From: Alcaligenaceae bacterium
GTDB lineage: Bacteria > Pseudomonadota > Gammaproteobacteria > Burkholderiales > Burkholderiaceae_B
Assembly (NCBI GenBank): GCA_947379755.1
Contig: CANCOC010000014.1
Location: 1 to 50,523, forward strand
DNA length: 50,523 nucleotides
Direction: 5' to 3'
This document shows, piece after piece, positions 1 through 9,100 of this stretch (position 1 is its first letter; each line of letters opens with the position of its first letter). The position numbers and the translations under genes were made by a program. Under the pieces are notes generated by a model that worked only from the letters and a program-made list of their open reading frames with translations, was not told where the DNA came from and made no database searches.

Positions 1-461
1 CAACTGCGACAGACCGGGTAGATCGTGCTGCCGCACTATACTTTGCGGGCCGTGCACCCAAGATCCTGTTATCCGGTGGTGCTTATGAAGGACGGGTCAG
101 CGAAGCACAAGGCATGGCAAAAGTGTTGCGCCAGAAAGGCGTGCCTGAGTCAGCCCTGTTACTCGAAAATGAAAGCCGGAACACGTATGAAAATACGCTG
201 ATGACCCAGACAACACTCAAAAACCAGTCAGATGCACACCTGCTTTTAGTGACATCCGCGCTTCATATGCCCCGCGCACTCGCCACGTTTCAAAAGCAGG
301 GACTGACCGCCACCCCGGCGGGCGTCTCACCTCAGATTTCGCTACCCGATGATTACACACTGAATCCGTGGCTGCCGCATACACGCAGCCTCGAAGCAAG
401 CCGAACGGTCATCAAAGAGTATCTGGGTCTGTTTGGCTATTGGCTCAGGGGCTGGGTCTGA
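1..461 (+). CDS. YdcF/ElyC-like DUF218 protein, C-terminal part
   Basis: The gene enters from the left edge; its first full codon is at position 3 and about 152 C-terminal residues are present. The visible part starts within the DUF218 fold: a strand ending in LLSGG, then a segment with the family signature ESRNTYENT, and a strand LLVTSALHMPRA in which the conserved Ser-His-Pro/Met region can be seen. DUF218 proteins (YdcF, SanA, ElyC) are usually inner-membrane proteins linked to envelope integrity, and ElyC affects undecaprenyl-carrier metabolism. The N-terminal membrane segments would lie outside the window. It ends 6 nt before the convergent glycosyltransferase gene, with no terminator between. 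The family is confident; the subtype is not. Confidence 0.8.
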   Translation, partial: TATDRVDRAAALYFAGRAPKILLSGGAYEGRVSEAQGMAKVLRQKGVPESALLLENESRNTYENTLMTQTTLKNQSDAHLLLVTSALHMPRALATFQKQGLTATPAGVSPQISLPDDYTLNPWLPHTRSLEASRTVIKEYLGLFGYWLRGWV

Positions 462-467
462 CCTGAC

Positions 468-1598
468 TTATTGCGCACGATGTTCGAGACAATCTGCATA
501 GAGCGCTTCGAACTTTTCGGCGACAAGTCTCCACGAAAGACTTTGAACCAGCAGTTCACTGTGTTTCAACAGTTGTTCGCGTGTCGTGGTCGACATGCCA
601 AGTTCATAGAGCCCCTTGGCAATCGTGACGCTGTCTTCGGGATCATCGAGCACCCAGGCATCATGCATATGTTTGACGTACTGGCCAAAACCGCAATATT
701 TCGGACCACTGACAATCACTGGCAACCCGTGTGCCATGGCTTCTAGCGGAGCCATGCCAAAACTATCCATCAACGTCGGATGCACATACACATCAGAGGC
801 CTGGTAGTAAGGTGAGACATTCGAGGTCGGCTCAACCAGGCTCACGCGATCGTTGAGCTCAGGGTGACGGGCATCAATATAGTCGTGCACTGCGGGCTCA
901 GCCCCGACCACAGCCAGCTTGAACGTGGGAGGTAGCAAAGCCAGTGCATCCAGTACGGCAGCCAACCCTTTGCGCAGCGGATTACGCGCTACCAGCAAAC
1001 AGCCAATATCAGTCGGACTCCAGCCAAGATCAGCACGCACACGGTCTCTGAGCTGAGCGTCAAAGGACACTGGACTGGCTCCCGGAGGAATCACATCAAG
1101 CTTTAACTCTGGGCCATACACATCACGCAATCGATCACGTAACCAGGGGGAGACCGCGACCACATGCCGGCTGGGGCTAGTCCTGACGGAAGCCTTTTCG
1201 AGTAATAAATAAGCAATGTTGCTCCATTGCAGCCAGACGATCATGCGCCGCAACCAGTTGCGTCCATAAAGGCGCCTGAAACGTATCGAATTGACATGAA
1301 TGACTTGAACATCGCCAGTGCCCCCACTCATATGCGAATGCACGATGTCATAGCCCGACTGCGTCAGTCGTCTGGCTTTAATCGAAAAGAACAATACCCT
1401 CATCCAGCTTGGCCAGAGTGGATGGCAATGCACCGGTATTTCTTTGACTGGCAAATTGTGATCGAATTCATGCGAAATGACAGTGACATCATGACGCTGA
1501 GAGAGGATTTCGAACAGATTGACTCCATACGATTCCGCTCCCCCAAACTTGCGTCCAAAGTGATCTGATAATAATGCGATCCGCAAACGCTTAGACAC
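468..1598 (-). CDS. GT4-family glycosyltransferase (376 aa)
   Basis: A GT-B fold glycosyltransferase that would transfer a sugar from a nucleotide donor to a growing surface glycan or lipopolysaccharide core. The N-terminal half opens with a Rossmann strand (RIALLSDHF) and the glycine-rich acceptor loop KFGGAES. The C-terminal half has the GT4 donor-site region, DSFGMAPLEAMAHGLPV, with Asp in place of the first Glu of the usual E-x7-E pair. Length is normal for GT4. It is the last gene of the minus-strand glycan cluster and overlaps the upstream deacetylase gene by 8 nt, suggesting translational coupling. Sugar specificity cannot be read from the sequence. A terminator is not visible before the convergent DUF218 gene. 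Confidence 0.85.
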   Translation of the reverse strand: MSKRLRIALLSDHFGRKFGGAESYGVNLFEILSQRHDVTVISHEFDHNLPVKEIPVHCHPLWPSWMRVLFFSIKARRLTQSGYDIVHSHMSGGTGDVQVIHVNSIRFRRLYGRNWLRRMIVWLQWSNIAYLLLEKASVRTSPSRHVVAVSPWLRDRLRDVYGPELKLDVIPPGASPVSFDAQLRDRVRADLGWSPTDIGCLLVARNPLRKGLAAVLDALALLPPTFKLAVVGAEPAVHDYIDARHPELNDRVSLVEPTSNVSPYYQASDVYVHPTLMDSFGMAPLEAMAHGLPVIVSGPKYCGFGQYVKHMHDAWVLDDPEDSVTIAKGLYELGMSTTTREQLLKHSELLVQSLSWRLVAEKFEALYADCLEHRAQ

Positions 1599-2313
1599 GG
1601 CGACGCTCCTCGTGCTGGGTCAGACACTTCTGGAAAAATCGTAAAAGGTGTGTTGAACGCCAAATCCCGACACGATGCATCTGGTAAATATCGTCAGACA
1701 TATTCACAAGACCACGCTCTGTTGTCGTTGCGTTGGCGTAGCCTGCCACTTTGACCATCTGAACATGTTCAGGCTTGAAATCACCGTAGGGATAACAGTA
1801 GGCAGTGACCGCCTGATCCACTAGATTGCCAAGCATCAGACGCGATGCAGACATCTGGTTTTGCGCCTGTTCAGGGCTCAGACTTGGCAAATGCAAATGA
1901 TCCAGGCCATGCGAACCGACCTCCTGTCCGGCCTGCGCCCATTGGCGCATTTCCGGTAACGACATGAGGGCAGAAAAAGGCATGCCATTTTCTGCATCCC
2001 ATACGTTGCTGCCGCCCAGCTGGTTCGCCACAAAATAATTCGTCGCAGTAAACCCAGCTTCGTTTAAAACAGGCAACGCATGCTCAAACACATTGCGAAA
2101 ACCATCATCAAAAGTAATCCCGAACACGCGCCCTGCTTTCTCACCACGCAGATAGGGCATCAAGTCGCGCATACTCAACCCTCGGTAGCCAAGCCGATGC
2201 ATCCAGCGCATCTGCCGGCGAAAGCTTGAAGGGTGGACGGTCAGGCTGCGGAACTTTGTACCCCGCGGCGCAGGCTGATCAATCTGGTGATACATGAGAA
2301 TAGGGATCGACAT
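1591..2313 (-). CDS. Polysaccharide deacetylase family protein (240 aa)
   Basis: A carbohydrate esterase 4 / NodB-fold deacetylase, expected to remove N-acetyl groups from hexosamines in a surface glycan. The canonical motifs are visible: metal- and base-containing TFDDGF near residue 68, the H-x3-H metal motif in SHGLDHLH, and the later YCYPYGDF motif. The protein starts with SIPILMYHQI, typical of short cytoplasmic-looking PDA proteins of LPS and exopolysaccharide clusters; no signal peptide is evident. It lies 2 nt after the upstream GT4 gene and overlaps the next GT4 gene by 8 nt. A second, different deacetylase lies 1.9 kb upstream in the same cluster. Substrate unknown. Confidence 0.85.
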   Translation of the reverse strand: MSIPILMYHQIDQPAPRGTKFRSLTVHPSSFRRQMRWMHRLGYRGLSMRDLMPYLRGEKAGRVFGITFDDGFRNVFEHALPVLNEAGFTATNYFVANQLGGSNVWDAENGMPFSALMSLPEMRQWAQAGQEVGSHGLDHLHLPSLSPEQAQNQMSASRLMLGNLVDQAVTAYCYPYGDFKPEHVQMVKVAGYANATTTERGLVNMSDDIYQMHRVGIWRSTHLLRFFQKCLTQHEERRRV

Positions 2314-2315
2314 AT

Positions 2316-3431
2316 TCAGACAGCGCCCAGGGTACTTTGGTATACAGACATCGTATTTGCAACAAAGTCTGTCAGATTGAATTCGTCGACGGCACGTGCG
2401 CGTGCCAGATGTCCCATCGATTTTAACTGCTGCGGATTTGCGAGAATTTGCATCAGAACGCGGGCGATCGCTGGGGGATCCTGCACCGGGACGATCCAGC
2501 CTTGCTCACCATCCGTGAGATTTTCAGGCAAACCACCCACGCGCGTCACAAGCACCGGCAACCCAAGGGCCATCAGTTCACGGCAGGCAAAAGACAAGGC
2601 TTCCTGGTAGGACAGCACAAAACCTGCATCGCAGCCGGCAAGCACAGGGCGCACGTCATCAATCAAACCTGGAAAACTGACCTGACCGGTCATCCCCAAT
2701 GCCTGCACCTGCGCAAGCTTTGCCTCATTGGGCAGATCTCCCGCTACAACGAGGTGGATGCGCGCACGCTGTTCCTGCGGCAATGATGCAACGGCCGCGA
2801 CGAGATCGAGCCAGCCTTTTTCGTAGTCTGTCCCACCGGCACTGCCAAAAATTATTTTGTCCTCAAGGCCGGGACCAATATATTGCGAACGCAACCTGAG
2901 TTTTTCTGCTTCGCAGACGGGCGAAAAAAAATCTGTATCGATGCCGTGACGGACCGTCACGAGACCGCATCGGCGATAGGCGGAGGTTGACAGCAACCCC
3001 AGCACATGATCACTGACGGCAATCACGCGATCTGTCGCGAGTGTCGCGCGCATCTGGTGGCCAAAACTACTTGTGGCGTGATCGTTATGCTTGGTCAGAA
3101 TCACGCGAGGCCGTTTCATCATGCCAAGCAACGCAAGCATCACTTGTTTGTGATCGGCAGAACCATTCGCATGAATCACGTCAAAGCGTTCTTGCTTGAT
3201 GAGTGCTCTTAACTGCGCACGCGGTCCGAGCCAGGAGGATGGCCGGGTGCTAAATGACATGTCAAGGACCCTGACACCCGGAATCGTCTGAGCGAGACGA
3301 AACAACCGGCTGCTGGCAGGCGTGGCTACTGTGAGCAAATGTTCCGTACACAAGCCACGCAGGAGATTGACAATGTAGGTCACATGCCCACCACCATTGC
3401 GCCCATGAAAGTTGGTAAATAGAATCTTCAT
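2316..3431 (-). CDS. GT4-family glycosyltransferase (371 aa)
   Basis: A GT-B enzyme of the GT4 family. The N-terminus has the acceptor-side glycine loop GRNGGGHVTY, and the middle contains a strand-turn typical of the donor domain start (IIFGSAGGTDYEKGW). The C-terminal donor motif is EALSFACRELMALGLPVL with the two Glu residues of E-x7-E. This resembles enzymes adding heptose or hexose to lipopolysaccharide core, but the donor sugar cannot be deduced. Its start overlaps the stop of the upstream GT2 gene by 4 nt and it ends 2 nt before the deacetylase gene, so it is very probably co-translated with both. Confidence 0.85.
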   Translation of the reverse strand: MKILFTNFHGRNGGGHVTYIVNLLRGLCTEHLLTVATPASSRLFRLAQTIPGVRVLDMSFSTRPSSWLGPRAQLRALIKQERFDVIHANGSADHKQVMLALLGMMKRPRVILTKHNDHATSSFGHQMRATLATDRVIAVSDHVLGLLSTSAYRRCGLVTVRHGIDTDFFSPVCEAEKLRLRSQYIGPGLEDKIIFGSAGGTDYEKGWLDLVAAVASLPQEQRARIHLVVAGDLPNEAKLAQVQALGMTGQVSFPGLIDDVRPVLAGCDAGFVLSYQEALSFACRELMALGLPVLVTRVGGLPENLTDGEQGWIVPVQDPPAIARVLMQILANPQQLKSMGHLARARAVDEFNLTDFVANTMSVYQSTLGAV

Positions 3432-4231
3432 TTCACCCGTCCAGCCCGTTTAGACTGGTTCAGGAACATGAGTTTTGAATAACGCAAAAAACTCCCGAAG
3501 GCCGCAGCCATCGCAAGTACTGCGCCATGGCGTCCATCCAGAAAACCATGCTTGAGCACATAAATGCGAATAAAGGTCCATATGCAATGGCCCAACGCGC
3601 AAAACACACCTGATTTTTTGCCCTTGGCTGCCATCACCCTGGCAGCTTCACTCGAATAGCGGTTGATTTTAGCCACCAGCATTTCGAGGTTCTCAAAAGG
3701 ATAATGCAAGAGCCAAAAATTCAACTGACCGACTGAACAATTACCCGGCTCGATACGCTCATGCACTGCCGCATCATTAAACCTGCAGGCGCCGCGGCGA
3801 AATAAGCGCAGGACATAATCGGGCCACCAGCCACTATGACGGATGGGTTTGCCACAAAATTCAGATAACCTGGCAATGTTGTAGGCGTCCAGGCCCGGGG
3901 CGCGCAGGATGGTGATGATCTCCTCACGCAACTCAGGCGTCACACGCTCATCAGCATCGATAGAAAGCACCCATGGCTGTGTCGCAAAATCCAGGGCTCT
4001 GTTTTTTTGATTGCCAAAACCAGGCCAGTCCTCTGTGACATGCACCTGTGCACCCAGATTGCGTGCAATCTCCTGCGTGCCGTCCGTACTGCCAGAATCA
4101 AGAACGATGACTTCAGTAGCAAAACGCACCGACTCCAGGCACGCAGCAATATTCTGAGCCTCATTCTTGGTAATAATAATGACGGAAAGCCCTAAGCTTT
4201 CGCGCGCTTGGCTCTCTTCCATGATTTCCAT
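3428..4231 (-). CDS. WaaE/KdtX-like GT2 glycosyltransferase (267 aa)
   Basis: A GT-A fold family 2 transferase of the lipopolysaccharide-core type (WaaE/KdtX). Seen directly: the N-terminal LSVIIITKNEAQNIA, the nucleotide-binding DSGSTDGT, the family segment WPGFGNQKNRALD, and the metal-binding SIDADERVT (DxD). WaaE enzymes add glucose to inner-core heptose; that exact reaction is only an inference here. A hydrophobic stretch near the C-terminus may mediate membrane association. The chosen ATG makes a 40-nt overlap with the upstream deacetylase gene; a second ATG three codons later (4222) is equally possible, and no later start codon is available before the conserved N-terminal strand, so the overlap is real. 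Confidence 0.85.
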   Translation of the reverse strand: MEIMEESQARESLGLSVIIITKNEAQNIAACLESVRFATEVIVLDSGSTDGTQEIARNLGAQVHVTEDWPGFGNQKNRALDFATQPWVLSIDADERVTPELREEIITILRAPGLDAYNIARLSEFCGKPIRHSGWWPDYVLRLFRRGACRFNDAAVHERIEPGNCSVGQLNFWLLHYPFENLEMLVAKINRYSSEAARVMAAKGKKSGVFCALGHCIWTFIRIYVLKHGFLDGRHGAVLAMAAAFGSFLRYSKLMFLNQSKRAGRVK

Positions 4232-5037
4232 CTGTTGTAAATTGGGCCGATCACGGGATGTGCAGCGAGCCAGGTGCGCTGCCAGAGCCAGCTGAAGCGC
4301 CGGTTGCGCACGGCAAAACGATAGATGCAGGCAGGATCGTTCCCGGCAAGATTCTGGTTATGCGCAATCGTGGTGTGTAAATACTTGAATCCTGCAGCCT
4401 GGGCCAGGGCAATGTATTCAGAATCAAAATACCCCTGGGGCCAGCAAAAATGTTCAGATACTGATCCAAGCCGCTCCTGCAGTGTCGCGCGGGAATCAGA
4501 CAGCTCCTGCCTCATGTGCTCCAGTGCAGCTTCGCGCGTCGCAGCCAGTAAATCCCATCGCGTGTGTGTATGCGTGTGACTATGAAACTCGAATGTACCT
4601 GCTTCACGCATGGCGAGCACCTCGCTCCAGCGCAGCATGACGGGATCCGTGGTCCCAGCGGCAAGCATGGATTTAGCCTGCATATGTCCGGCAATGGGTG
4701 GCAGCTCCAGACTTTCGCCGTGAACCGGACGCACGGGGCCCTCACCGAGGATTCCTGTAATCAGGAACAGGGAGGCCTGCATGCCATACTTTTTGAGCAC
4801 CGGATGTGCATAGACCCAGTTGTCGAGATACCCATCGTCAAAGGTAATCATCACTGACTTGTCCGGGACTGGCTGACCGGCCAGGAAGCCGGCAAACTCA
4901 GCAGCTGAAAGCGCATGGTAACCATGGCGCGCGAGGCCTGCAATCTGACTTTCAAAATTAGCGGGCGTGGTCGTAATAATGCCCGCTGTCGGCGAAACAT
5001 GGTGGTACATCAAAACAGGGACACAATAAGCTGACAT
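4192..5037 (-). CDS. Polysaccharide deacetylase family protein (281 aa)
   Basis: The second NodB/CE4 deacetylase in the cluster, clearly distinct from the one at 1591-2313. Motifs in order: VPVLMYHHV at the N-terminus, MITFDDGYLDN (catalytic Asp and metal Asp), the metal-binding FHSHTHTHT which carries H-x3-H in a run of alternating His and Thr, and FCWPQGYFD. A basic C-terminus (RWKSWKRAKRAKA) may bind membrane phosphates or nucleic acid; this is a guess. The His/Thr run is encoded by a short GT-rich stretch near 4560-4580. The gene starts 1 nt after the upstream GT4 gene ends, and its 3' end is overlapped by the GT2 gene. Expected role: N-deacetylation of a hexosamine in the glycan built by the neighbouring transferases. 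Confidence 0.85.
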   Translation of the reverse strand: MSAYCVPVLMYHHVSPTAGIITTTPANFESQIAGLARHGYHALSAAEFAGFLAGQPVPDKSVMITFDDGYLDNWVYAHPVLKKYGMQASLFLITGILGEGPVRPVHGESLELPPIAGHMQAKSMLAAGTTDPVMLRWSEVLAMREAGTFEFHSHTHTHTRWDLLAATREAALEHMRQELSDSRATLQERLGSVSEHFCWPQGYFDSEYIALAQAAGFKYLHTTIAHNQNLAGNDPACIYRFAVRNRRFSWLWQRTWLAAHPVIGPIYNRWKSWKRAKRAKA

Positions 5038-6162
5038 TCAGTTCCTATTTCTTGTTGAAGCGAGCCAGTGCGAATAAACAACTTCTGTCCGGTTTGCGAG
5101 AGTTTCAGTGCTAAATATTCCTTCGTTCCAGATGCGATCTTTACCTGCCTGTCCCATTTTTACACGCAATTGCGGATTTTCTATTAATTTGGCCAGCGCT
5201 GCACGCAAGGCCTCGAGGTCATCAAGCGGAACCAGAATTCCTGTTTGATTGTGCACCAGCATTTCACCGACGCCTCCTACATCTGTTCCGATCACCGGCA
5301 AACCACTGGCGGCAGCTTCAACAAAAGCAGTCCCCATGGCCTCCTGTCGGGTCGGCAGGCAAAAGAGGTCAAAGCCCGCGAGCAAATTTGGGACGTCACG
5401 TCGCGTACCCAATAAATGAATCTGGCTAGATAATTTCATTTCACCAATTAATTCAACAAGCTGCTCATAAACAGGCGAACCACCACCCACAATAACCAGA
5501 TGCAGCCGGGGGTGCTGGGCCATCAGCGGAGCAATCGCAGCAATCAGCTCACGATGCCCTTTATTGGGCCGCAGAACGGCGACACAGCCCACGACGATGT
5601 CAGCCTCGTCGAGCGCGAGCTCCTCTCGCAATGTGGAGTGCTCGACGGGGGCATGCAGCACGACAGGGGTATAGATAGACTCCACACGTCCGGCAGGAAC
5701 ACCTCGCTCGATCAGTTGGCGACGCACGTACTGGCTGACGGTTGTCACACAATGCGGCAACCATGTGTAGGTCAGCAGGGAATTCACCCGGCTGGCCAGA
5801 TGACGCGTACGCACAATCAGGGGGACACGGGCCAGCCTCGCAGCTGGCGCGGCAATAATCGTGTCCTGGCGACTGTGAGTGTTGACGACATCAAACTTGC
5901 CACGCTTGAGGATTTGCCAGATTTTGAAAATACCGGCGCTGATATTGACCACGCCATCCATATACATGGTGTGCACGACAAAGCCGGCCTCACGCAACCG
6001 AGTCGTCAATTCGGCATCGGGCTGGCAAATGGCCTCGAGGTAATGGCCTTTTTCGCGCATCGCCACCATTTCTTTGAAAATCCGGTGCTCTTGTCCACCA
6101 AAACTGGTCGCGGCCTCGGAGTGCATGATGCGTAAAGGTTTGATATCTGTCATTGATCGCAT
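5038..6162 (-). CDS. GT4-family glycosyltransferase (374 aa)
   Basis: First glycan gene after dnaE. The N-terminal half shows LRIMHSEAATSFGGQEHR, a GT4 acceptor loop; the segment VVNTHSRQDTI and the donor-domain start VVGCVAVLRPNKGH are typical of GT4; and the C-terminal motif is EAMGTAFVEAAASGLPV with E-x7-E spacing. It probably acts at an early step of core or oligosaccharide assembly at the inner face of the cytoplasmic membrane. The start used (6162) is 3 nt from the dnaE stop; an ATG three codons further in (6153) precedes TDIKPLRI and could be the true start. Specificity unknown. Confidence 0.85.
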   Translation of the reverse strand: MRSMTDIKPLRIMHSEAATSFGGQEHRIFKEMVAMREKGHYLEAICQPDAELTTRLREAGFVVHTMYMDGVVNISAGIFKIWQILKRGKFDVVNTHSRQDTIIAAPAARLARVPLIVRTRHLASRVNSLLTYTWLPHCVTTVSQYVRRQLIERGVPAGRVESIYTPVVLHAPVEHSTLREELALDEADIVVGCVAVLRPNKGHRELIAAIAPLMAQHPRLHLVIVGGGSPVYEQLVELIGEMKLSSQIHLLGTRRDVPNLLAGFDLFCLPTRQEAMGTAFVEAAASGLPVIGTDVGGVGEMLVHNQTGILVPLDDLEALRAALAKLIENPQLRVKMGQAGKDRIWNEGIFSTETLANRTEVVYSHWLASTRNRN

Positions 6163-6165
6163 GCG

Positions 6166-9100
6166 TTAATAAGTCACTTCGATATCTGCAGGAGCAATCC
6201 AGGTTGTCAGTTGCTCGACCAGGGCGTCGGGCAGGCGTACCCGCCACGCATCACCCAGACGCACGGTGCAGGCGCCATCAGCCGTCTCGTAAATGACTTC
6301 AACCGGCGTGCCAGGAAAGCCGTTTTCGGGTGCTGCGCGATAAGGGTTGAGCATGCGTTTGAGTATTGCGGCGTCAGCATTACCATTCAAACGGATGCGT
6401 AGTGCTCGCGCACGGGTTTCGCGCGCCAGCTGGAGATCAAAAATATTCTCGGCCACGACGCGCATTCCACCGGAATATTCATCATTGGTCACCTTGGCCT
6501 GAACAATCAGCAGCTGGTCTTCACGCAGCCGGTTACGGTGTTGCTCCATCATCTCGGCATACACGGCAACCTCGAGCTGCGCACTGCCATCATCAAGCAA
6601 GGCAAACAGCATTTTGCCCCGACGGGTAATCATGGTTCGGGTGCTGGCCACCACGCCTGCCACCCATTGCACATCACGGGAGGGCTCAACGCGCGAGAGA
6701 GGCTTGCTGACAAACTGCCTGACCTCGTCACGCCAGGAATCAAACAAATGGCCGCTGAAGAAAAATCCAAGCGCAACCTTTTCTTCGGACAGACGTGTAC
6801 GCAGGTCCCAGGGTGGCACGCGTGCGAGTTCGACAGCAACCACATCGTTGCTGTCATCGCCGAACAGGGAAACCTGATTCGCACTGCGGTCTGCCTGATC
6901 TGCGGCTTCTACGGCAGTGGCCAGGGAACCGATCAGAGCGGCACGATTGGGTTCGATCTGATCAAACGCACCAGCGCGGATCAGGGCCTCGATACTTCGA
7001 CGGTTAACGGAATGGCGATCAATGCGTCGACAAAAATCAAACAGGCTGGTAAACGGTCCGCCCTGGCGAGCACGCACGATTTCTTCGACTGCGCCCTGTC
7101 CGGTGCCTTTGACTGCGCCCATGCCGTATCGAATCGTACGTGGCGGCAGACCTTTGGCTGAAAATGCATCGGCCACAGGTTCAAAACGATAACCAGAAGC
7201 GTTTACGTCCGGAGGCAGGACGGTCAGTCCGTTGACAAGGCAGTCACGCCAGAAAATCTGCATCTTGCCTGTGTCGTCCATATCGGAAGACAGTGTCGCA
7301 GCAAGGAACTCGGCAGGATGATGCGCCTTGAGCCAGGCCGTCTGATAAGCAATCAGTGCGTAGGCGGCAGAATGGGATTTGTTGAAACCGTAACCTGCAA
7401 AGAGCTCCATCAAATCGAACAGCTTGACCGCTACTTTAGGGTCATAGCCTTTTTTTGTTGCGCCCTGCTCAAACAGCCCGCGATGCTCGGCCATTTCTTC
7501 GGCTTTCTTTTTACCCATTGCACGCCGCAACAGATCGGCACCACCCAGAGAGTAGCCACCAATGATCTGCGAAATCAGCATCACCTGCTCTTGATACACG
7601 ATCACACCATAGGTGCTTTTAAGTGTCGGTTCGAGATCAGGATGGAAATAATCTACGTTGGCACGGCCGTGCTTGCGATTCACAAAGTCATCAACCATGC
7701 CCGACTCAAGCGGACCTGGCCGGAATAGCGCCAACACAGCAATAATGTCTTCGAAGGTGTTGGGGCGCAACTTTTTGAGCAGTTCCTTCATCCCGCGTGA
7801 TTCAAGCTGGAACACCGCCGTCGTGTTGGCGTCACACAGAATCTGGTATGTCTTGGGATCATCAAGCGGGAGCGACATGATGTCGAACTCGCGCTTGTCA
7901 GGATTGTGCGCGCGCACAAAACGTACGGCCCAATCCAGAATGGTCAGGTTACGCAAACCAAGGAAGTCAAACTTCACTAGGCCAGCGGCTTCGACATCGT
8001 CCTTGTCAAACTGTGAAACGGCAATATCTTCGTTGCCAGGCTGACAGTAAAGCGGACAAAAATCAGTCAGTTTGCCTGGCGCAATCAGCACGCCCCCAGC
8101 GTGCATGCCGACGTTACGTGTGAGACCTTCAAGAGGACGCGCCAGATCAATCAGGGCGCGGACTTCTTCTTCATTTTCGTAGCGTTCTTTAAACGATGGC
8201 TCGTCTTTCAGAGCCCTGTCCAGCGTCCAGGGATCTGCCGGATTCATGGGAATCAGTTTGGACAGCCCATCACACAGCATATAAGGCATATCGAGCACAC
8301 GACCCGCATCGCGCACGACGGCTTTAGCGCCCAGCGTACCGAAGGTCGCAATCTGGCTGACTGCCTCACGACCGTATTTTGTCTTGACGTACTCAATCAC
8401 CCGCTCACGATTGTCCTGACAGAAGTCGATATCGAAGTCAGGCATGGAAACGCGTTCGGGATTGAGAAATCGCTCAAACAGCAAGTCATACTTGATCGGA
8501 TCCAGATCTGTAATGCCAAGCGAATAGGCCACCAGTGAACCAGCGCCAGAACCCCGGCCCGGGCCAACAGGCACGCCGTTATTCTTGCCCCAGTTAATAA
8601 AATCCTGAACAATCAGGAAATAGCCAGGGAAGCCCATCTGGATAATGGTTTTACATTCCAGCATCAACCGGTCGGTATAAAGCGCCTGGGAAGCCGCACG
8701 CGCAACCGGGTCGGGGAACAACTGCAGCATCCGGCGCTCAAGTCCGGTTTGTGACAACTCAATCAGGTAGTCATCGAGCGTGATGCCTTCGGGTGTCGGG
8801 AAATTCGGCAACTGCGGCTGGCCAAGCTCAAGCGTCAGGTTACAGCGCTGCGCGATGGCGGCCGCATTGGCAAGCGCCGAAGGCACGTCGTTAAAGAGCT
8901 GCACCATTTCTTCGGAGGACTTGAGATACTGGTCCTCAGTAAACAGACGAGGGCGACGTGGATTGGTGAGGATTTCGCCTTCGGAAATGCAAACCCGTGC
9001 TTCGTGTGCGTAGAAATTGTCGCGCTGTAAAAACTGGACAGGATGCGTGGCCACGACAGGCAAATCGCAGTCTGCCGCCAGAGTCATCGCCGCACGCACG

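Noticed and set aside
4560-4580. Short GT-rich simple repeat
   Set aside because: It encodes the metal-binding His/Thr run of the deacetylase, so it is explained by the protein; length variation can only be judged from other strains.
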